Assembly (NCBI GenBank): GCA_030280995.1
Contig: JASXTE010000005.1
Coordinates: forward strand, 30,134,001 to 30,198,000
Reading direction: 5' to 3'
DNA: 64,000 nt
Origin: Hemileia vastatrix
Lineage: Eukaryota > Basidiomycota > Pucciniomycetes > Pucciniales > Zaghouaniaceae
The notes beneath the pieces are model-generated. The model saw only the letters and a program-made list of their open reading frames with translations, had not been told where the DNA came from and searched no databases. The translations under genes and the position numbers were made by a program. Each line of letters opens with the position of its first letter. The stretch's first letter is position 1. This document shows positions 49,200 through 60,927 of this stretch, one piece after another.

Positions 49200-50877
49200 T
49201 TATGATGATGTTGATGCTCTATTAATTGATTCCCGAATCTTTACCAGATCAATATCAGCTCCAACCCCAAGTGACTCACGTTCATTCACAGATAATCCTT
49301 GCAAAAATGTTGCTGAATAGCAATTCTTGGGGAGGTATTTGGGAACATTGAATATACCATTTTGTGCAACTGTCCTTTCTGATGACCGTGAATATGTTTT
49401 TAATGTTGATTTTTTTTGAGCTGGTGTATGGGCTAAGTCCTTTGTCATCTTATCCATTTTTTTAAACAAATCATTGAGTTCAGGATTTCGCCATCCAGGA
49501 ATAGCTCGGATAGGTGCAGTTGGGGCTGGTGCTGGGCCTTCCTCGATATCAGAGATGCACCTAGTATCATGAAAAAGCACAACAAAACCTGGCACATCAC
49601 TGCAGAGATCTCTTGCTAACTTGTAGCGTGCACTAGCAATCTGAATTCCAACTAAATCAGCTTCATAATAACAAAAAGCAAAGTAAAATTAAAAACTTAC
49701 CTTGGTCCGATAACGTTTTACTTGTGCCCTTGCCCTCTTTTCAATCTTTTCTCTTGCTACCCTTTCCTCTTCTTGCCCAAACAACCTTATCATCTCCTTC
49801 CCCTTATTAACTACCCATTTCTCAATAACACATTGAGTGAACTGAAGCTTTGACTGATCGATTGTATTCAAGGTGGTGAGCCATCTGGTACAGTGGTCGC
49901 ATACTATGCTTCCCATGACTTGATTCCAAGTTGATTCTGAAAAATCACGGCAAGTCCAATCAAACGTGAATTTCCAAAAACCTTTTTCTTGCAATTCACG
50001 CTCTAAGTTTCTTTTGACAGAAAGTGGGATCGGTGCTCCTCCTTTTAGTCCTCGAGGCTCAGGTGCTGGAAAAAATTCGGGTAGTCGAATTTTGGATCGC
50101 AAGAAGGCTATAGAATTGGTTATCAGAAATTGTCGATCAGCTGCAGAATTGGCACGGTTAGAAGATTGGACTTGGGTTAGGACAGTTTGAATGGTTTTTA
50201 GTTTGAATTGGCTCCAATCTTTCCAATTTTCAATCTCCAAAGGTGTTGGGCTCGCAGGATATTTTGATATTTGTGTTGGTCCCCCAAGACAATACTTCAG
50301 AAAGTGGTAAATATTTCTATTTAGACTGTCCGAGCTCCTGGGAACATCATTCCTTCTAACTAAGCCTCTTACAGCCCTTAACCCCCATTCTCGCTCATGA
50401 GACTCTGCTGAATTGAGTCTGTGGTAATCACTGATACCCATAATGATTGAGGGATTCACTAACAATTCAAATAAGTTAATTAAATTGGTTATTTTTCAAT
50501 AAAAGAATACACTACAAATTTTACTTACCTGCTCCACTTGTGCTTGCTCCTTGGTTAGGCTGAGCAGATGATGATTGGTCTCCGAAAAATTCCCTCAATA
50601 CTTCACTAGCCCAATCTCTTCCTAGCTGATCAGCTTGCTGATCAGCACTTTCAGAAGCAGAAGGATGATTGGGATTAAAATTTCTCGGTTCTGAATGAGA
50701 CTCTTGGCCTGGATTGGGATTAGGTGGTGGGTTAGGATTAGGTGGTACAGATTGAGATGCATCTGGAGGTGGATCAGCAGAGGGTGGTGGAGGAGTATTT
50801 CCAGTATTAGTATGTTGAGGCGGAAAACAATCAGAATCGGTTGGGTCAACAGACATCCCTTCAAAATTATCATCCAT
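49200..50877 (-). CDS. unknown element-encoded family, member A, 515 aa, 3 exons
   Basis: Exons 50877-50529, 50458-49701 and 49640-49200, with donors GTAAGT and GTAAGT and acceptors TGTTAG and ATTCAG. The total of 1548 nt is an exact 516 codons. An upstream AG for exon 3 at 49661-49662 would create a frame clash; the one at 49641 keeps phase and aligns with member B. Residues about 20-60 are Pro/Asn-rich and disordered. The core contains FTFDWTCRDFSESTWNQV (WNQV at 294-297). The C-terminus has KYLPKNCYSATFLQGL (about 470-484). The gene at 55758-56879 shares both motifs and the same splice position. The function is not recognised. It lies 0.4 kb from the end of the transposase gene, on the same strand. 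Confidence 0.78.
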
Positions 50878-51303
50878 AATGAACTGTAATAAAATAAAAT
50901 AAAATAAAAATAATCAGTTGTTAAAATTTATACCTATCAAAGCTAAAGTAAAAAAAGATACTATGTATATAGTCTTGTAAACGTGTATGTTCTCTTGTCG
51001 AAAAATAAAGTGAATAATATATAGCTATCAGCTAAAGTTGGAAGGTCAAACTATTTATAGTAGATGAATGAGCAAGAAGATCATTCATTAAGTAAAAATT
51101 TTATCATATTTCTCATTATCATGATTTTATTTCTTTCATTCTTACATTTAAGATAAAAATGACTCATTGAAAGCATGGGTTCTCTCGCAATAAAAGCAAC
51201 CAAAGTAATTGTTCACTGGTTTATGATAAGGTAAGTTGGATGCATTGCATTTTTTAATCGAGCATTGAATTATTTCTTTCACCATTTACAAATATCACCA
51301 ATC
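50878..51303. other. short intergenic region between member A and the transposase
   Basis: Nothing but AT-rich spacer, presumably containing the member A promoter. Confidence 0.45.
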
Positions 51304-54300
51304 CTACAAATTTCCCGAATCCCAAATTAACACAAAGATGTTAGTCAACAGAAAATAAATTTGATTAATTTTTTCACTCACTACTGTCTGCAGTCCAATG
51401 GCAGTGACAACCTCGTCTTTGATTCCAAACATTCCTTTTTTGTGCTCGACAGTAGCTGCATGTCCAATTATTGCATCTTTCTTAATCACAATTTGAGTTG
51501 CTTTGGCTACTCTTACTAACCGACAATGCACTTGTGGGAAAAGCTCATAGGGATCCTTTGATGTTTCTTCTGGACGGAGCTCTTTGAAAGGACTTACTAT
51601 TAAATATATTTGATCAATATCTTCCTTTGATCTGAAAAGATCATCAATTTGCCCAAACTGGCTATCTTTTCCATAGTAGAATTCAATTGTTGAATTAGCA
51701 ATGTGTCGATGGTAACTAGTAAACCTCTTTCCATGTATCAATATGCTTGCTACATTTTCAACTACCCGATCCCCACTTTTCTCCGATGGTGTCAAAGCCC
51801 GTCTTGAAGTTTCTTTTCCCATTCGTGCCCTTACCCATTTAGTAAATAATGCCATACTTAGATGGATCCATTTGTTTTGTTTATCGAGATCAATATGGAT
51901 TTTTTTAGTCTCACATTGATCATTATCTTCAGCTTCACCAAGATCTAATACCCTAGACTTCCGATACCAATGTTTGAGCATTGTTAGCAGTATCTCTCCT
52001 GTGGTAAATATTAATAAATTAGCACAGCTGAGTTTTTAAATCATTTCTTACAAACATTACATACGTGGATGGTGATTGTTTGGAATTTCAGATAATATAT
52101 GATTCACCCGCTCTCCAGACCAAGTAGCTGTACCTGATGGTGGACCAAGACGCTTTATCATTTCAGGATAATGTTGAGTGATATGCAGATTTGGCTTTGC
52201 ATTAATATTCTTCCAACCCTCTTCAAGGCACTCACGATACTCTAACAGAAATTGATCTAGATCTTTAAGCTCATTAGTCTGTATATTTTTTAATGTCAAA
52301 AAATTGGTGATCGAGCATAATGTTACAAGTGACTTGAGAAGATAATATTCTCTTGGTTTATCAGCTGAGGAAGCTGAAGATTCAGATTCTTTAAATTTTT
52401 CAAACCAAAGGGGTATAAGTGACAAAGGGAAGTAGAGAGTATACAGCATGTGCCATTCTGCTGCCTTGAGGGATCCTGCCTTTTTAGATCCTACTGATTT
52501 TGGAACTCGTGTTAGCCAGGAAGGTCTTCTTACTTGATCAATCATCTTCCATACAACCTGTAGCTCTGCTGCTGTGATTCGTGGATTACTACTACCTTCA
52601 TTTTCTTTCTCCTTACCTTTCCTTTTATTTTCTTCATCTCTAGCTGTCTCATTTGATGAGTGAGATCCTTCACTCTGTGATATGCTAATTCTTCTTTGCC
52701 TTAAGTTATACAATGAATTCCTACTGTCACTGCTTTGAGACTGTACTGAGGCCACATCGCTATATGGAGGAATAAATTTGGAGCTGGATGACCTACTCTG
52801 GCTTCTTGATCGATTTGTTCCCAATCCTTCATTATCTAGTCCATGATGACTTGATGACTGTCTTGAACTCGTACGTCTTTGCCGCTTGTGCTGTCTCGTG
52901 TGTCCTGTATCATCATCATCATTATTCGTGGTGCTTAAGCTACTTCTACGTTTTTTCGAATGTTTGTGCAGTGAAGTATCAGAAAAGAAATCATCATCTT
53001 CTTCTCTTACATGCCAATTTTTATCCTTTTCCAGCTTTCTTTCTAGATCTTTTGCTGCATTTTGGATTTGAAAATAGCTTAGACTGTGATCTTTTAGGTT
53101 GCCAAGCATATGTGAATGCATAACATCAATTGAGCAATATTCAGTTGGACGCCAATATTCAAGGTTATTCAGCTCACTCCATCGTACCCCATGATTTTGA
53201 ACAATCGATACACGCTCCCAATGTGACTTAGAATTTTTCCACTTTGTTGCCCAGCACATATGATCCTCATGATTCCGTAATGAAAAATTTCCCACATTCT
53301 TTTCACTAATTTCATCTTTAGAGATATTACAGAAAGAGCAGAACATTTTTGCAGAGTGACTCGAAAAGCCAGCCAATTTTCGTATTGCAGGAATGTCACC
53401 TATCAAAGAGAACAATGCAACTCTTAATTTCCGGCCTCGTGGATAAAGATGTGTCTTTTCAATCAATATACCATCCCATAGAGTTTGTAGATCATTAACC
53501 AGTGGTTTTAGAAGGTGATTAAGCTGTTCACTTGTGGGTTCTGTTGGTCCGGGTATAATAGAATACAAAAAAAGATTTTCCATTTTGTATCTATCTTCTT
53601 GAGGTAGGTTCATACACACCATCATAATATTGCCTACAGACTTCTGATGACCTCCAATCCTATTGCCACCAGGCCTAAACCAGTCGACATATAAAGTAAA
53701 CATTAAGTTGCCTGAAGTTATCGTATATTCATCATCATTGCTATCCAGAGCTGGAGTGGTTATGGGAAAGTTTTTCCAAATTGAACCATCACAAACATCC
53801 TTCATCAAATCACACTCTACACGTTCTGCCACAGGGGTTTTCTTCTCAATCAGAAGCTCAAATTTGAACAGTTTGATCTTTTCCTTAAGCCAGTCGATAA
53901 AAGAATGGTGATGAAATGTTTTAAGAGATAAGTATTTTACATGTTCTTGATGTTCCTCCATCAAATACAGCCTTTCATCACATTTAACTGCAATTTGTCC
54001 TGCTCCAAACATTTTTAAATAGCGCTTTGATGATGAAAGAAACGGTTGATTGCAACATAGTATAGATGGTTGAGATTCAGAGTTATACTCATAAAGAGCA
54101 AAGCATTTAGGACAGCATGTTTTAGTGAAAAATGATTGATTGAGCTTTAATCGACTAAAAACTGTATCTATCGAGCGTGGGACCAGGCGGACAATGCTAT
54201 CAGAATCCAGTATTCCACTATCACCTAGAAGTTTGAGCTTCTTAATTTCTTCATCCAAAAATTGAGTACAACCTTCTTTGCTCAAAAGATGAATCAGAGA

Positions 54301-54682
54301 AAGCTTTGCTCCCTGCCACATAATTATTTGGCTATACCGTTCCCCGAGATTTGAGTTTCTAGAGACTGTTGAAGATACTTCTGCCCCCAATAGCAACTGC
54401 CCCTATGTAATAAATCATTGAAACATCATAAAGACTTTAATTCTCACATTGAACTATAGATATACAGCTTACTGTTTCTGTGGAGCGGGAACTTCCAATG
54501 TTAAGTGGATTGTTGGAAGAAATAACCATCTGGGCCTTCCTATTTCTTTCCTCTTGATGTTTTGCATAAGAATTAGAGCTTTTGAAAGCCATACCAACTT
54601 CAAAGGACCCAGAAGAAGTTTGATACTTTCTATTGACACATCCAAGATCTTGACATTGACATACATGAAAAAATGGAGGCAT
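51304..54682 (-). CDS. CACTA (Tnp2/EnSpm) transposase, 1080 aa, 3 exons
   Basis: Exons 54682-54473, 54402-52065 and 51998-51304. Donors are GTAAGC and GTATGT, acceptors ACATAG and CCACAG, and 3243 nt is an exact 1081 codons. The N-terminus has a Cys/His patch (HVCQCQDLGC) typical of basidiomycete Tnp2 proteins. The core reads LYVDWFRPGGN (D310, likely first catalytic Asp), NLPQEDRYKMENLF, IIPGPTEPTSEQLNHLLKPL, SLIGDIPAIRKLAGF (D406), MFCSFC, IDVMHSHMLGN (D496, H499) and SGERVNHIL (E about 834). A Ser/Arg/Lys-rich insert lies between roughly 530 and 680. The 3' end is uncertain: GTGAGT near 51380 could be a further donor. No stop interrupts the core, so the gene looks functional. It would cut at the CACCAC ends. 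The match is to the fungal CACTA branch, not to KDZ transposases. Confidence 0.9.
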
Positions 54683-55757
54683 TGTAATTGTGATAATTGT
54701 AGGAATAAGTTAGCTATTCGAAGTTACCGATTGAAGGTATTCCTTTTTTTGAAAGGCACTAGCTAATATAAGCTACATTTTTTTATCAAAAGAATATGAT
54801 GGAATATGTGTTGAAATTATTTAAGTTTAAATGTTTAATTTTTAATCGGATAAATTATATATTAATTTAAAGTTATGCAGTCTACTTTATTTGTATTCTG
54901 TATACTCTCTGCATTTGTACAACAATGCATGCATGTTTATCAGAATATTTTCTATCATAGAAAAAATTCTGTTGTACGCACAAGCATCTTAATTATTTTT
55001 CTATCAAATGCCTTCTGAGTTATATCTAACTACCCTATAATTATTTGATTTTGATAAAAATTCTTAGTTATGGACTATAAGAAAAGTAATCCATATTTTT
55101 AACATAATTATTTAAAAAATTACCCCAAAAATCAAAGTTAAACCCAAAAATAAGTTTAATATTTTGTAAAAAACAATCACAAACATATTTCTTTCAACTT
55201 GAAAATTGGTCTGTACTAGGTAGAATTTTCTATAAAGAAAAAATCAAAAATACTCAAATAATAGATGCTACAAAAGTGTAAACCTTAAAGAATTACATAA
55301 AAGCTGAAACCTTGTATAAATTTTCATACATAAATGCGATGAAGTGACACTCTAGTCTATTTATTCAGGTTGAAAAAAATTACTCAAAAGAATATGTATT
55401 ACTATCATATTGGACCAAAAATAATTTTTTGGTAATCAAAAAATGAACATAGCCTCACATTTAACAAATTATTTTTGTGGAAGAATTTTTTGAAAAGAAA
55501 AAAAAATCCATTTCTTAAATGAGTCTGCTTTTATCACATAATCATTCTCTTTATTTTATACCATTCCTTTTGAGTTCAAGTTGCATATAAAAATATAATT
55601 TATGCATATTATAATTCCATAAAGTCGAAATATTTCTTATTCTTAATTTTTGTGATATTTCTCCTTAAATCAACTTTGATCATAAAGTTTTGGAGCTCAA
55701 CAATTTATCCTTCCTCTTTGTATAATTTAATTGAACACTTTCTTAATCTTATTATTT
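54683..55757. promoter_or_regulatory. divergent intergenic region between transposase and member B
   Basis: 1.07 kb of AT-rich DNA between two genes transcribed away from each other; it must hold both promoters. No specific motif was recognised. Confidence 0.4.
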
Positions 55758-56879
55758 ATGAACCCTAGTAGCTCTTACTTTCCTCATGGAAACCTGCCCA
55801 CAAACACAAGAACACTTAATAGAATTTTTAATGAGACTTTGCCTCCATTCAATTCTCACTTTTGTAGATCTATACACAATTTTTGTCGTTCACTTTTGGA
55901 TATGTCACCAGAATCAAATGGATGGAAACAAAACCCTACTGAAGAGCAATTAGACAGATTTTCATCATTCGACATGAATTCTTGCAACATTGCCTTTGAA
56001 CTACCTCATCCAGAATCAAATTCAGCGGTTTCAGAAAAGTTTCCACCAATTTTCCGTGAATCTTTTATTGAGCACCTTCGCATGTGTGGTTTCCCAGGAT
56101 CAACTTTCGCTTGGAACCTAGATTGGTTTGACAAATGGAACCAGGTCTTGGCAAATATTCTCATTAAACACTGGGACAATGCCTTAAAAACCAATAATTT
56201 GATTGCATATCCAATTGACTCAACTCAAATTAGCTTCTCAAATCAAATAGGAGTTCTTCACCGTTGGTTTTTAGGTCATGCTGATAGATTAAGACTTGGG
56301 AAGGATTCTCATAGCTCTCAAGAAATAATCAAAGTGAGAAAGCATAAATATAGAATAAAAAAAAAAGTATGAAAATCCCTTTTTTTTCAACCGTTTTTAT
56401 TTATGACCTTTATTTCAAATAACAAAGATTCTTAGAATTCAGTTAACCGAACTAAACTTCTTAAACAACTTCCACATTGTGAAACTTATCACAACCTTTT
56501 CACAAACATCAAATGTTGTTCAGACACCGAAATTGATAATGATGGATCGTTAAGACGTATCTTAATGCAATGGAGGTCTGAAGATTTTTCTAAAGTTGCA
56601 CAATATCTTGACCAACAACACTTTGATATTCAAGATAATTCAACCTACTCTGGCAGTGTGCTAAAGGACTTGGCCTTGTACAAAAGAATCAGTTTTGTTT
56701 CAACATTATCCCCTAACCTTAATCCTTCTCATGTCCCCCGGGGTTTGCCGAATGACTGTTATTCTCCCTTATATCTTGCATCTCTAAATCCTCAACAACT
56801 CAGACTTTTAAATCCTCAAAATCCCATAAATTTACCTGCTCTCCTTGAAATTCTTTCTTCCTCTAATGTAAGTGATTGA
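55758..56879 (+). CDS. unknown element-encoded family, member B, about 350 aa, 2 exons
   Basis: Start ATG at 55758. Exons 55758-56366 and 56436-56879, phase 0, donor GTATGA and acceptor TCTTAG. It is a paralog of the 49200-50877 protein. MNPSSS matches VNPSII of A. The core FAWNLDWFDKWNQVLANI (WNQV at 127-130) matches FTFDWTCRDFSESTWNQV. The intron falls at the same place, after a basic R-K-x-KYRIKKK tail. The C-terminus GLPNDCYSPLYLASL (about 306-320) matches YLPKNCYSATFLQGL. It lacks the Pro-rich first exon of A. The last codons GTAAGTGATTGA contain a possible donor, so a further 3' exon cannot be excluded. The function is unknown. Two members flanking the transposase in one element suggest a conserved accessory role. 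Confidence 0.75.
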
Positions 56880-56984
56880 CAAACTCCCTTAATAATAGGT
56901 TTGCACACTCATACTCCTCATTTCCACTGTTTGGGACACTTAGACTTGAAAACAAAAACATAATTTTAATGATTACTATTATCA

Positions 56985-59291
56985 TTAAAATTTATAGAAA
57001 TGAAATTTGGCTAACATTGTTAGCTCCATTTTTTTCCTTTGAATCTTATACATGCTGACTTCCATACTTCCTTGTACAAAATAATTCAAAACATTTACTT
57101 CATTTTGCTGCCCCATTCTATACAGCCGATCAACAGCCTGTTGCTCAACTGCTGGATTCCAATTTGGCTCCTATTTCAACATTGAACATATAAAAAATTT
57201 AATATTTTTGTTCTTAATATGAAATAAAAGACATTGAGCTCACCATTATATATACATTTTGAGCACACCTGAGATCTATACCCACTCCTGCAGCCTGAAT
57301 CGTTCCAACCAAAACTTGGCAATTTTTATTAAAATGGAATTCATGCATATTTTTGTCTCGCTTTGTCCGGCTGAGTTCACCCGTAAGCTGGGTATACCTA
57401 ATATTGTGGTCATCTAAAGCCATTTTTATTCTATTTTGAAATATTAGAAAATTGTTTTTAATAAGCCAACACAATTTTGTAAAACAATTCATTATAGAAT
57501 CACTTACATCTGCAAAAAGTCTGCAAAGTTGGAGAATATAACAGCTTTTGGAAAATTTATATCCCTTTCACCAGACAAAAAGTTTTTTAAGTGGCCTATA
57601 AGATGACAAATCTTTGCCGAATGCTGCCAGGTGAAATCAAAAGTTGGAGTTTCATCCAGATTTTCGTAGATTGGATGGTTGCAGAATTTTCTTAAAATCA
57701 TCAGCTCTCTTAGAAACTCAGATGAGTCCCAAGGGAAGTCAGTGCTTCTGGAGGGCCCATATCGCTCAGTGAATCCTTCTTGAAGCACATCAAGTTTAGA
57801 CCTCCATGGATCTGCTAATTGAACCGATATCCCCCTTTGAATCTTTTTTGGAAGAGACAAAATTGCATCCTTTGTTCTACGTAGGCTTATGACTTTCATT
57901 AAGTGATTGATTGATTTAATAGAATTAGCCTTTCCTTTTTGCAAACCTGGAAAAAGGAAATTCTTCCATAACCAGTCTTCTTGCCACTTTTCGATTCTAA
58001 GAAAAAATATGAGACTTTGAAGGTCAGTGGGCCTGTTCTGAAGTGGAGTTCCAGTCAAGCATAGTCGGTGTTGGGATTCCAAGTCAAATATTGTTTGAGC
58101 CCTCTGCGAGTAAGGATTTTTAATGTAACTAAAAGAATATTTATAAAAATTGATAATAAAAATTAAGTTTTAAGTTTTAGATATAGAAATGGGCACTAAC
58201 TGAGCTTCATCTAAAACAACTCTATACCAAAAGAGCATTTGAGTCACCGGTATCTTTTTTTGGCTTTGATTTTTTGACATCGTTGGGCTAGCTATTTCAT
58301 AGGTCGTTAAAACAATAGCAGTGTCCTGTAGCTCATTGACATTAGTATTTTGACAATCCTTCCCATAAAGAACCTTGAAAGGAAGTGCATTATCTTCAAA
58401 GTGCACACTTATTTCATTGATCCAATTCGATAGTGTTGCCAGGGGGCATATAATCAGTGTGGCTGAACTCCGATTAATACCTTCTTGATTTTCTGATACC
58501 TGGAATTGTCTTGCTTCACCTTGAGTTGCACTTATAAGAGAAAGAGTTGAAAGTGTCTTTCCCAAACCCATATCATCAGCAAGTATTGACCCGTTTCCTT
58601 CAGGCGGCAATTGATTGTTAGGAAACTGATCTTTATAGTCATCGAATCCAGTTCTAAGCCAATGGTTGTCCTGGTGCCTCCACATGATATCCAACTTTTC
58701 CTTTAACATTCGTTCATTGTCAATCATAAAATTTATTGCTTGAAGTTGATGTGTTTTGAGAACTGTTTTGATTCCTCGGATAAGTTGATCAGCTTTCCAA
58801 TCTTGAGTACTCTGAGATATTTGGAAAGAGCCTTCAAAAATTACATGCGGGATATTAAAAAAGATAGTGGAGTCGTAGTTCAGGATTGGACATAAATTGA
58901 ATTGTGCAGAAGAAAATGCTTCTTTAGCAAGACTGATTAGTGTACTTGAAGAAAAGAGGCATCCCCAAAGTTGATACTGATTACCAAAAACTGGAACCAA
59001 GTAAGCATGAAAATAGAAAGGCTTCATAGGATTCAAGGCACTTCTTTGGTTTAAATGGTGAGATCCAGAGCCAATGTCACCCAATAGTGGTCCAATGTGC
59101 TGACTCTGCACTTGAGAAAGATTACCAACAAGGGTTGGTTTTCTTTCTTCAAATAGTCCAAAAATATGAACATTCGAATGGCCTCGCTGTAAAATTGTGG
59201 GGGTCGGTGAGTTTTGAAATCTTGAAATTACATTCATATAAATTTGATCGATTGTTATTGAGAACTGTCCAACACATCTGAGACTTGACAT
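56985..59291 (-). CDS. SNF2-family ATPase (Rad5/Rad16/HLTF-like), 694 aa, 4 exons
   Basis: Exons 59291-58201, 58128-57508, 57430-57244 and 57170-56985; 2085 nt is an exact 695 codons. All helicase motifs are present: ILADDMGLGKT (Walker A, K245), VVLDEAH (361-364; the H codon is completed across intron 1, where unspliced reading gives Q), LTGTPLQNR, VIFSNFADFLQ, TIQAAGVGIDLRCAQNVY, then WNPAVEQQAVDRLYRMGQ from the last exon. There is no RING finger between the two lobes as in Rad5 or HLTF, and no recognisable DNA-binding extension. SNF2 proteins use ATP to slide or strip nucleosomes and other DNA-bound proteins. The gene ends 105 bp from the 3' end of member B. Every key residue is intact, so it looks functional. 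Confidence 0.92.
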
Positions 59292-60146
59292 ATTAAGTAA
59301 GAATAGTATCTGAAGATAGTGGTTGTTAAAAGATGAATTGAAGCAAAAAATGAAGAATCAGTTTTGAATAAAACGACAAAATAACTTTTTAGAATATGCT
59401 ATGCTAAGCTCATAATTCTTTCACATGTATTATTATTATCTTTTTAATAAATATTGGAAGTAAATCAATGATAACTGAAATGAATAATATGTCTTAAAAA
59501 TAAATCTTGAGCCTATAGAGTAAATTTTGGTTTGTGGAGGAAGAAAAATTTTCTCAATAAAAATGTGCATTATTGTTACATTATAATCACAAAATAGAAT
59601 AATTTCACTCTTATTACACTTATTTATGTTTCTGTCTAATAGTAAAATGCTTTAGATGTCAGTTCAAAATCCAAATTGAAACTACTACCTAGAACGATAT
59701 CTTGATACTAACATACTTTTTGTAAGTCTTTGGAAAGACACTTATGGTGATCTCAATAATATTAAAATTGATTTGAATTGTATGTTTTATCAAATATCTA
59801 TGTAGTCTAGTGTAATAATTGAGATACTACAGTTTAACCTTCTGTTACCAACTTGGCAAGAAAATATATGTAGATATTCTTAGAACGAATATCAAATTTT
59901 GCTTTCCACAAGATGGGAAAGTGAATATTATGATATGTTAAATGATATGTTCAAGCTTTGCTCAATCTGTGCTCAGCTCAAAATCAAAGTAATCACCAAG
60001 CTCCAAGAAACCTGTGATTGAGTTTGGTTGAACCTAGGTCTAACTGATTACCAAATCTTTGTCCAATTAATTTAAATCTGGTTTCACAATGAACTCCCAA
60101 CAGCCTTCCAACAGCTTTCCAACCACTTCCCAACATTTTTAAATGA
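59292..60146. other. right subterminal region of the 27-kb element
   Basis: It holds the SNF2 promoter side and subterminal sequence. GCTCAATCTGTG (59960-59971) is the inverse of the left subterminal motif at 33287. Near 60090 three TTCCCAACA/TTCCAACA-type words repeat (CCCAACAGCCTTCCAACAGC, then TTTCCAACC). A similar TTTCCCAACAG phrase occurs near 9060 beside the other CACTA end. Confidence 0.6.
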
Positions 60147-60186
60147 GGGGTATTGCTAGCAATACCCCCCCAAATTTTCTGTGGTG
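60147..60186 (-). repeat. right terminal inverted repeat of the 27-kb element
   Basis: Reverse complement of the left repeat with two mismatches (positions 13-14, TT for AA). It is followed by target duplication ATC at 60187-60189. Confidence 0.95.
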
Positions 60187-60189
60187 ATC

Positions 60190-60679
60190 CATCCAAGGAA
60201 GCAGATTAAGTTGTCCAAACCAAGTGTATGCGCCTGAAATAGATTTATATGCTTCTGTAGGAGTTGTGAGTCCACTGGATACGTCCATATGACCTAAAAT
60301 AAGAAGAAAATAAAGTTTATAGGCTATTAAGAGTCTAAAACCCACTTATATACCTAAATATACATAATATGCTGCATTTTTCACTGAACATGAGATTTAT
60401 GTAAACATATAAGCTTATGTATGTCACTAATTACTTAATATCTATCACTTAAGATAAATATATTATGACTCCATTAACACCTTAATAAGTATTATTAGGC
60501 TATAGATAAGCTATTTAAACTACTATAATTTATATAATAGAGTAATATTTATATATATAAGTAATATAATCATATATATTATTGTTTTAACATTATTTTT
60601 AAGATATAAAGTAATTTACTTAAGGTTATTTTATTTTAAGTATAATAAATACTCAGTCATAGGGATATTTAGCCTGACA
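60190..60679 (-). mobile_element. copy 3 5' LTR, right part
   Basis: It resumes the LTR sequence exactly where 33147 leaves off (CATCCAAGGAAGCAG) and aligns with 25502-25995, ending AGCCTGACA. The target duplication ATAAG (60680-60684) follows. Confidence 0.95.
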
Positions 60680-60684
60680 ATAAG

Positions 60685-60927
60685 TATATTCTGACTCTTT
60701 TAACATCTTAATCAGTATTATTAGGCTATGAATAGGCTATTTAAACTACTATAAGTCATATAATAGTATAATAATTATATATATATGTATAATAATTATA
60801 TATATATGTATGATAATCATATACATAAGTATTTTATCATTATTTTTATGTAATAAGCTTAATTTGATAAAGGTTATCTTATTTTAAACATAAGAATTAT
60901 TCAGTCCTAATGATACCTAGTCTGACA
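60685..60927 (-). mobile_element. copy 4 3' LTR, right part
   Basis: Continuation of the LTR begun at 23868-24819, ending TAGTCTGACA at 60927. It is joined to the copy 4 body through CTCCCTTACCC, the same polypurine-like junction as in copy 3. Confidence 0.9.

Larger units (their letters stand above)
33148..60186. mobile_element. 27,039-bp CACTA-like DNA transposon carrying TET/JBP and SNF2 genes
   Basis: The ends are 40-bp inverted repeats beginning CACCACAGAAAA that match at 38 of 40 positions. The target duplication is 3 bp (ATC at 33145-33147 and 60187-60189), and the empty site can be read in the uninterrupted LTR at about 25495. CACTA elements are known for CAC-starting TIRs, 3-bp duplications and Tnp2 transposases, and a Tnp2 gene lies inside (51304-54682). 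Five other intron-containing genes lie between the ends: TET/JBP-like dioxygenase, unknown 693-aa protein, two paralogs of an unknown family, and an SNF2 ATPase. All show open, splice-consistent frames, unlike the broken gypsy copies around them. Subterminal CACAGATTGAGC occurs inverted at 33287-33298 and 59960-59971. Confidence 0.93.
24820..60679 (-). mobile_element. Ty3/gypsy copy 3, complete with TSD ATAAG, split by the 27-kb element
   Basis: 3' LTR 24820-25995, body 25996-32459, 5' LTR 32460-33147 plus 60190-60679. The two parts of the 5' LTR sum to 1178 bp against 1176 bp for the 3' LTR. The 5-bp direct repeat ATAAG flanks the outermost ends, which supports a single insertion. The LTRs differ by roughly one base in eight over the first 190 bp that I compared by eye, so the insertion is old or heavily mutated. 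The open frames are broken throughout. Confidence 0.92.

Noticed and set aside
49200..49595. Separate 131-aa gene starting at 49595
   Set aside because: The start would be GTG; the frame joins upstream exons through a 60-bp GT-AG intron and aligns with member B.
51304..54682. KDZ-type (Kyakuja-Dileera-Zisupton) transposase
   Set aside because: The motifs (DWF-x-P-x-GN, NLP-x3-RY, PGP-x-EP, DIPA-x-RK) and the 3-bp duplication with CAC ends fit Tnp2/CACTA instead.
58170..58210. SNF2 protein with a DEAQ box
   Set aside because: The codon is split by an intron; splicing from CA to T at 58128 gives DEAH followed by the expected IKNP-type sequence.
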